Assembly (NCBI GenBank): GCA_002104895.1
Contig: MCFG01000032.1
Coordinates: 222,463 to 286,462, forward strand
Source of the DNA: Anaeromyces robustus
Lineage: Eukaryota > Neocallimastigomycota > Neocallimastigomycetes > Neocallimastigales > Neocallimastigaceae
DNA length: 64,000 bases
Reading direction: 5' to 3'
Shown: positions 52,340-64,000 of the stretch, one piece after another
Numbering within the stretch: the first letter of the stretch is position 1
Layout: each line of letters begins with the position of its first letter
Notes under the pieces: generated by a model
What the model was told of the DNA's origin: nothing
Databases searched by the model: none
What the model saw: only the letters and a program-made list of their open reading frames with translations
Program-made: the position numbers and the translations under genes

Positions 52340-53888
52340 GCAAATATATATATATATATTTAATAATTGTTAAAAAATTTAAATTGATAATAATAATAAT
52401 AATAATTAATATTTATATTCTAATTTTTATACAGAAATTTAAGTTCCAATAAATTTTTCTTTATTCCAAGAGAATTAGAGAATTTAACCCATTTGAAACA
52501 ACTGTAAGTAATAATAATATATAATAATAGTAATAATAATTTTAAGATATAATATGAAAATAAGCAAAAAAAAAAAAAACACATAAACAAACAAACAAAC
52601 AAACAAATATCTATATATATATTTAATATTATATTGTTATTAACTATTTTTTTTTTTTTTTTTTAAAAAAAAATAGTAATTTAAAGGATAACTATCTTCG
52701 TTCATTCCCATACAGTATACTTAAATTTACCAATTTAGAAGAATTGTAATTTTATTTTTTATTTTTATTTTATAATTTTTTTATTTTTATTTTATAATTT
52801 ATCAATTAATTATAAATATAATTAATTAATAAATTATATATATGAGTATATATTAAAAAAAATTTTTTTTTCTTAATAATTCAATTATGTATATATTGTA
52901 TTGTATTAATTTTTACAGAGATTTATCCAATAATTTATTCAAAGATATACCATCAGAAATTAGATATTTAGATAAACTTAAGACTTTGTAAGTTTTATTA
53001 TTATTATTATATTTAATTATATATCTAATTTATTTTAATTTTTATCTCTTTATTTTCTTATTATTATTAATAATATAATAATTTTATTATTTTAATAATA
53101 TGATATATTTTATAGAGTTCTTGCTAATGTTAGAATTGAAGAAATAATTCCAGAAATTGGTTATCTTAAAGATTTGAAAGTTCTGTAAGTTTATATATAT
53201 ATTATATATTATATATATATCATTAATATTAGTTTTAAATATTATATTTATATTATTAAATAATATAAATAATATTTTATTATTACATAGTAATTTATTA
53301 ATTTTTATTTTATAATAATTTATTATTTTTAAATTTTTTTTTTTTTTAAAAAAAAAAAAAATAGTAATGTTAGTAATTGTGGTATTAGAATGTTACCAAC
53401 CTGCCTTAAGAATTTACAAAATTTGGAAGAAATGTAATTTTATATATAATATATAAATATTAATTTATTTTTTATTTTTTTTATTTTATTTTATTTATTT
53501 TTTTTTTTTTTAATTTATTTTTTATACTTTTTTTTTTTTTTTAATATATATTTTTAATTTATTAATAAATAATAATAATATATATACATAATTTTAATTA
53601 AAAATAATATAGAAATTTGGTTAATAATGATGGTATAAGTATGTTACCAGAGTTCTTTAGAAACTTTAAAAATCTTAAAAAAGTATTTATGTAAGTAATT
53701 TTATATATATATATCTACATATATTACATATATTACAATTATAATTATTTATATATTTTTAATAATTAAAATTAAATTGTATATATAGGAGTAGAAATGT
53801 AGTATATAAGAATGGTGTAGAATATCCAAGATACCAAGGTGCTGTATACAATGATTTATTAAAGAAAAATATTATTAGAACAGAATAA
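48144..53888 (+). CDS. Coiled-coil / leucine-rich-repeat protein, 11 exons
   Basis: Exons: 48144-50010, 50291-51506, 51657-51725, 51884-52228, 52435-52503, 52677-52745, 52919-52987, 53116-53184, 53365-53433, 53613-53690, 53789-53888; 1339 aa. Residues 1-622 are low complexity (Asn/Lys/Glu/Ser) with basic patches and KENVKENE-type tandem units (DNA 49291-49447). Residues about 624-1027 are a long charged coiled coil with a near-exact repeat of EMEQLRNEISELH. Residues about 1028-1300 hold twelve LRRs of mostly 23 residues with the LxLxxNxLxxLPxxIxxLxxL pattern of the SHOC2-like type. A tail without LRRs ends KKNIIRTE. There is no signal peptide or membrane segment, so it is intracellular; a scaffold role is inferred. 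Introns 2-10 are all phase 2 and fall at the same LRR position. Intron 4 has an atypical donor (GTATTG) before an AAT run. Confidence 0.85.
49291..49447 (+). repeat. Coding KENVKENE-type tandem repeat
   Basis: The hexamer/dodecamer AAGGAAAATGTA and AAGGAAAATGAAAATGTA recur through about 150 bases of exon 1 of the LRR gene, encoding alternating KENV and KENENV units. Confidence 0.88.
50180..50242. repeat. (TTTTA)n pentanucleotide repeat in intron 1
   Basis: About twelve pure copies of ATTTT/TTTTA in the first intron (50011-50290) of the LRR gene. Confidence 0.9.
52243..52340. repeat. (AAT)n microsatellite in LRR-gene intron 4
   Basis: About thirty AAT units immediately after the donor of intron 4 (52229-52434). 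If the intron were retained, they would add a poly-Asn run to the LRR protein before a stop. Confidence 0.9.
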
Positions 53889-54050
53889 TGAAAAAAAGTA
53901 ACCTCATGATGGAAGAATATATTATTATTATTACTATTATTATATATATTTTTTTTTAAAAAAAAAAAAATGTTTTCTCTCTTTTAATTTTAATTTTAAA
54001 AAAAAGAGAAATTTATGAAAATAATAATAATAATAATATTAATAATCATG

Positions 54051-54082
54051 ATAATATTTCGAATCAACACCCGAAATATTAT
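54051..54082 (+). other. 11-bp hairpin past the LRR gene
   Basis: ATAATATTTCG and CGAAATATTAT flank loop AATCAACACC, about 160 bases after the stop codon. It may lie in the 3' UTR. Confidence 0.45.
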
Positions 54083-56792
54083 ATAGTATAATTCATAATA
54101 TTTTTTTTTTATATTTATATATACATATAATTTAATAATATTTTTTTTTAATGTTTTATGAAATGCATATAAATTTAATCATGACAAAAATATGACAGAC
54201 AGACTTTTAATTTTTAATTATATTTGTTCTTTTTTTCCTTTTTTTTTTTTTTTTTCTTTATACAAAGAAAAAAAAAAGGAAAAAAAGAATAATAATCGCA
54301 TTTAATCCATTTTCAAGACAACATTATTAATTAGTTAATTAAAAAATTTTTTTTAATCTTTTTTTTTTTTTAATAACAACAACGACTCATTCATTTTTAT
54401 TTTCTATATATATATATTATAAAAAATCAACAGCAAAAAAAAAAAAAAAAAAAGAAAAATAGAAGAGGAAAAGAGAAGGGAAAAAATTAACAAAAGTATT
54501 GTTTTTATTTAAACTTGTATTGTTTATAATACTTTTTTTTATTTTTTTTTATTTTATTTTCAAAAAAATTTTTGTATTGTTGATAATACTTTTTTTTTTT
54601 TTTTAATATTTTTAATTTTTAATAATAGTTTAAAATTTTTTCTTTAATTTTTTTTTTATTATTTTAAATTTTAATTCCTTCTTATTCCTCTTTTATTTTC
54701 AAAAAAAAAAAAAAAAAAATTATAAAAAAAATTTTTTTTTCTTTAATCCATAATTTTAATAATTTATAATTTATTTATAATAATTAATGATAATTCATAA
54801 TAATCATATTTTTTTTTTTTATAATTTTTGTATTATTTTTATTATTTTATAATGATATATAATATGTAAATATATTATTAAAATAATATTAAAAAAATTT
54901 TTTTTAAAATATATAAATAATATATAATACATTAATATTTAAAAAAAAAAAAAGATTAAAAAGTTATTTTTTTTGTGTGTGTGTGTCTGTTTAAGTTTTT
55001 GTTTTATATTCGAATTAAATAATTAGATTTATCATTGTTGATAATCCAATTATGATATGAACAATAAGTGGTATTATTATTTTAAATTTCTATATTAACA
55101 TTCCAAGTATTAATTCAATATAAAGTAATAATATTAATAACTGACTATTATCATATATATATATATATAAATTTATTAAACTATATCTTCTTTTTTTTTT
55201 TTTTTTCCTTATTAGATTTAGATATTTTTGAATGACAATTTTCTTGTATTTTTTTTTTTTTTAAATGTATTTTTGTATTTATATTCACACTTTAATTTAT
55301 TTAGGTTATTCATATAACTTTATATTTTGTCATTTAAAAAAAAGAAGATTTAATAATAAAGTATAGTTTAAATATAAATATTATAAATTATTTTTATGTA
55401 TTAATATATATAAATACAATATAATATATTTATATATATATATTTTATATATATATAAATTTTTGTAATTTTATTTTTTAATTATAAAAAGGGGGGTATT
55501 ATTAACTATTATTAACTATTATTATTAACTATTGTTACTATTATTTGTAATTATTATTACTCTTATTATTAAAATGTATCATAAACATTATTATTATAAA
55601 TTTTTTATAATTTTATATTAAAACTACATTTACATACTATATAAATATAGTTTAATTAATAGTTATAAAATATTTTATATATAGAAAATAATTGATAATT
55701 ATTAATATAATATTTCAATTATCTTCGACTGAGATATGCTCTAACAGGTTTCTCTCTATTTTATTTGATTTGCTTCAAAATAGATTTGTTCACATTCTTT
55801 CCTTAGAAATTGAAATGTTACCAAATAAATTTAACTTCTTTTATTTTATTTTTTTTTTGTACATATTACGTTGGTAATTTCACTTCAAATAATAATAATG
55901 TTTAATAATGTTATTATATATTATATATATTATATTATATATTCTGCTGTATATATATTATATTATATATTCTGCTGTATATAACTATTAATACATACTT
56001 TACAAATGTTTAAATATTTTATGTTTATATATAAATTAAATATATTTCATATACATATATAAAATTTAAATCATGATATTTTGAAGGTAACACATTCAAA
56101 AATATAGTTCAAATTTTATTTTTTAAATTATCCCTTTTTTTTTTTTTTAAAATTTTTAAATTTTCCCACTTTTTAATTTATTTATTTATTTATTTATTTA
56201 TAATTAATTAATTATTTATTTATTTATAATTAATTAATTAATTAATTAATTATTTATTTATTTATTTATATATAAATTAAAATATATATATAAATATATA
56301 AATATTTAAAAAATAATATTTTTTTATTATTTTTTAAATTTAGTATGTGGATGTTTCACAATTTATTAATTCAATAATCCGTAAATTGAAAAAAAAAATT
56401 TATTATAAAAACAAAGTTATTATTAATTATTAAGTATATAATAAATATTGAATATATAATAAATATTGAAATGGTCTTTTTTTATTACTGTAAAAATAAT
56501 TATATTATTTTGGTTTTACTATCTCAACATAATAAAATAACTATTTTTACAGTAAAAAATATATTACTGTAATAAAATATTATTAATAAATACTTTAAAA
56601 AAATAATAAAAAGTAAAATTTTTAATAATGTAAGGCAATAAAAAAAAGTTTTGATTCGGATTATTTATTTATTTATTTATTATTTATACATTCATTTATT
56701 ATATTATTAATATTATTTATTTATATTTATATTGATTATATTTATTTAACAGGAAAAAACAAGTTATAAGCAATGAATAAATAAATAAATAA

Positions 56793-56898
56793 GTAAATAA
56801 TTAAATAAATAATTAAATAAATAATTAAATAAATAATTAAATAAATAATTAAATAAATAATTAAATAAATAATTAAATAAATAATTAAATAAATAATT
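56793..56898. repeat. 12-bp tandem array (AAATAAATAATT)n
   Basis: About nine near-exact copies in intergenic DNA. Confidence 0.88.
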
Positions 56899-59800
56899 AA
56901 TTAATTAACCATATTTATAATATAAAATAATATATATTATTATATTGCTTATTACATTTATATAATTTATTATTATTACTATTATGGTACTGTAGCTTAT
57001 TAATTTTCTAATCTGTTGTGTTCAAGCATGTAATTAATATATATATTTAATTTACTTGCTAAGTATTATTGATTTACTTGTTAAGTATTATTCAATATAT
57101 TATCAATAGTAATAAATATATGTGGAATAATACATCATATTTTAAATAATATAATATAAAACATTTTAATTATTTGAAGTATAGAGTCTATATATTATCA
57201 ATAGGTAATAATATATGGATTATAAATAATTTTAAAAATAGATCAATTTGCAAACTTTAATTATAACATAATTGGAAATATTTTAATTAAATTTTTTTAA
57301 ACAGATCAATAGAAAATTATTAAAATAAATTAAAAATAAATTAATTTTTTAATATTATTAACTATATTTATTAAAATATTTTAAAAAAAACATGCACTAA
57401 TTGTAAACTTTTTATATAATAACATATGGTTCAAAGTAATTATAATCTTTACTTTTATCTTGTATAAAATCTTTTTATTTATTAATTTATTTATTTATTT
57501 ATTAATTTATTAATTTATTAATTTATTAATATATTAATTTATTTATTTATTATTTATTTATTTATATATTTAATTTAATTTATTTATTTAACTTACTATT
57601 TTTTATATATTTAATTTATATTTATTTATTTATTGATTTATTTATTTATTTATAATTTTTTGTATTTCTGTTTTAATATGTATACAAAATGCATTTTTTC
57701 AATAAAAAAGAAACCAAACCAATATTCAATAGTAAAATATTAATAACATTTAATTTATATATTGATTACTAAAAAAAAAAAGAGTTTAATTCAATGTATA
57801 AGATAATTTTACTGTCTTTACCAGTTTTTTTTTTATAATATCTTTAATAATAAATTAATTAATAATTAATAATTAAAAAAAAAAAAGACAAGAAATGAAT
57901 ATAAAAAGAAATAAAAAAACTAATTAAGTGGGTGATATTTTTCTTTTTTTATTCTCGTCATTAAATTAAAGTTATTGGAAACACTAATAATTACCTGGGT
58001 CAAATTATGTTATACTTTATAATGATAGTAATTAATAGGATGATTATTCAATAAATATATTTTTAATTAATATTTAATATTTATAATTATTCATTTATTC
58101 TATATAATATATAATATATTAAAGATAATATATTTATTCCGAGTTGATTTTATTATATAGTATTTATATATTGTTATATTATATTTTATAATTATAATAA
58201 TATATTAAATTTTTAAATATAAATCTATATTTCAACTATTTAATAATAAATAAATAACTATTAAATATATATAATTATTTATTTATTTATCTATTTATTA
58301 TTTATTATTTATTTAATTAATTAATTTATTATTTATTTATTATTATTTGTTTATTATTATTTATTATTTATTATTTATTATTTATTATTAATTAGTTTTA
58401 CTAAATTTTTTTGATACTAATTAATTATTAATAATATATAGTTTTAATAATTAATATTTAATATTAGATAATATTTATATAATAATTAATAGTATTTTTA
58501 ATATTATTTATATTATTATCTATATTTTTTATTTGAACATGACATATTTAATATATTAATTAATAAATTACATTATATTCTTTTATATTAATGGTTAATT
58601 TAAATTTAAATAATAAATTAAAAGTTAGGAATTTTATAATTAAATTAATGATAATTTATTAATTATCATATATAATTTATAAATGTATATAAATATATAT
58701 ATTTGGTAATATATTTCAATAAATTAAATATATTAATAATTTAAATTATTATTTATTGGTAAATGGAAAAAGAATATGCTTCTATTATTAAATTTTTATT
58801 ATCTTTTTTTTTTTTTTTTTTTTTTTTTTCATTTTTATTATTATTTATTATTAGGAAATATAATAATTAAAATTTATTATAAAAAATTTACATCTAAAAC
58901 ATAATTTAAATATATTATTTAATTAAATTTTTATTATTACCAATAGTAATAATAATATATCTATTATAATTAATAATATATTGTATATAAAAGTCTAAAA
59001 ATGGATTATTTTCAATTATTTAATTTGAATATTAAAATTTTAATTAATATATATATATTTATATATTATTAATAGAAATGGAATAGAATTAATATAATTA
59101 TTAATATATTTTTTATTTTATTTTATTTTATTATATTTTTTTAATAATATTATTATTTTATAATATTGTTATTTTCTATCAAATTTTGGTGATTATTATT
59201 TATTTTTTTTATTATTATTAATAATTACTAATGATTTATTAGTATTTAATTATTATTAATATTTATTATTACTAATAATTTATTATTTTTTTGATTTTTG
59301 TCCTTGTCAACACTATAATAAATAATTTTAATATATTATGTATATATTCAATTTAATTTAATTTATTATAATAAAAAAAAAAGACAGAAAATAAAGAGCT
59401 TCTTAATCTTTTTTTTTTTTCTTTATTTTAAAATTGTAATTTTAATAGATAAAATACACGAAAATATAATTTTAAAATAAAGTAAATATTATAAAAACAA
59501 TTATAAAGTAGATATAATTAAAATACTTCTAATATTTTATATATTATAATAGAAGTAAATTTAATAATAAAAGAAACTTTAATATATATATTTTAAATAA
59601 TCCTTTATTTGAAAGGTAACACATAAAATAAAAAAAAAAAAATTGAAATTATAATAGAAAAAAATCATAATTTAACAAATTAACAAATCATCAATTATTA
59701 ATATTATTTTTTTTTATTTATATTAAAATAATAGGTAAACATTAAAATATATTATTATATAAATTTCTTTATAATAAAATATTTTTTATAATTATTATTA

Positions 59801-60352
59801 CTTTTATATTGTTAAATATATATTAATTAGAAAAAACAATTTTATTTAAATAATATAATATGAATTTTTTTTTTTAAAAAATCTATGTTAGAATATAATT
59901 ATACTTAATACTTAATATATAATATATAATAATAATAATTAAATTAATATTTTTTATGTATATATTAATAATTATTATACTTACTTTAATTAAAAAATAA
60001 TAATAATTAGGATTTATTTTAAATTAACAAGTATCAATAAATGTAAAATTTGTTTTAAATTAAGAAATATTATTAATTTGTTAAAAGCATTCAATAAAGC
60101 AAACTATCATTCAAACAAATAAACGAACTTAAAAAAAATGATATAATATTATTTTTAATATTATATAACAAAAAAAAAATACCAATTGAACACATTTACT
60201 AATATATTAAAAAAGAGAAAAAAAATATATTCTACAATATTATATAGCTAAAAAAAAAAAAATTCAATTGAACATATTTATTAATATATTAAAAAAAAAA
60301 AAAAAAATTCATTCTACAATTTATATTATATAAATTAAGAAAATAATTAAAA

Positions 60353-64000
<3,648 letters not shown>

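Larger units (their letters stand above)
53889..60352. other. 6.5-kb region, no gene seen
   Basis: No gene is recognised. It starts with the LRR-gene 3' region (hairpin at 54051-54082). It also holds T- and A-runs, a short GT run near 54975, a two-copy 27-bp repeat containing TATATTCTGCTG near 55925-55980, inverted repeats around 56485-56555, a 12-bp tandem array at 56793-56898, and TTTA-rich DNA. The end should hold the skn7 promoter. Confidence 0.5.

Noticed and set aside
55692-55877. 61-codon plus-strand frame with a less AT-biased core (LSSTEICSNRFLSILFDLL)
   Set aside because: No splice partners, no conserved motif, and both strands read poorly outside the core. It may be a scrap of an old element, but I cannot support a gene.
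55925-55980. Two-copy 27-bp tandem repeat containing TATATTCTGCTG
   Set aside because: Too short and too AT-rich for any claim beyond a local slippage duplication.

Overview
This is nuclear DNA of a very AT-rich eukaryote with short GT-AG introns, long homopolymer and trinucleotide runs, Asn/Lys-rich proteins and sparse genes. The best guess is an anaerobic gut fungus (Neocallimastigomycota). The reasons are a Skn7-type HSF/response-regulator gene, which is a fungal family, a secreted GH10 xylanase with a WxxWSW-type module, a long ankyrin protein, a bacterial-looking methyltransferase, and extreme AT content between genes. Species and genus cannot be read from the sequence.

Layout. 0.5-3.2 kb: a two-exon gene of unknown function (-). 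4.1-6.9 kb: an intronless ankyrin-repeat gene (-). 8.3-9.0 kb: an intronless SAM methyltransferase (+). 9-13.8 kb: no gene seen. 13.9-14.7 kb: an intronless chitin-binding-module plus DM9 lectin-like gene (+) with the codon use of a highly expressed gene. 15.2-19.8 kb: decayed LINE pieces, then at least five diverged copies of an AT-rich repeat, the last ending directly at an initiator tRNA-Met gene. 21.3-25.6 kb: an eight-exon DDT-domain, RSF1-like chromatin gene (-) with a long GxNNx pentapeptide tail. 27.8-28.8 kb: a four-exon tetraspan membrane protein (-). 29.7-32.2 kb: a three-exon secreted, probably GPI-anchored GH10 xylanase (-). 34.8-37.0 kb: a five-exon UBE2E-type ubiquitin-conjugating enzyme (-). 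37-48.1 kb: an 11-kb stretch with no gene seen. 48.1-53.9 kb: an eleven-exon coiled-coil/leucine-rich-repeat gene (+) in which exons match LRR units. 53.9-60.4 kb: no gene seen. 60.4 kb to the window end: a Skn7-like transcription factor (+), cut by the window edge.

Most genes here are split, and single open frames show only parts of them. I joined exons by hand using GT/AG borders, reading phase and protein family continuity. Each exon set gives a total coding length divisible by three. None is confirmed by cDNA. The genes are independent single units and no operon or biosynthetic cluster is visible. The most unusual features are the exon-per-LRR gene, several long perfect inverted repeats (43-bp arms at 29.2 kb, 24-bp arms in a UBE2E intron, 21-bp arms at 10.2 kb), and the repeat family that abuts the initiator tRNA gene.
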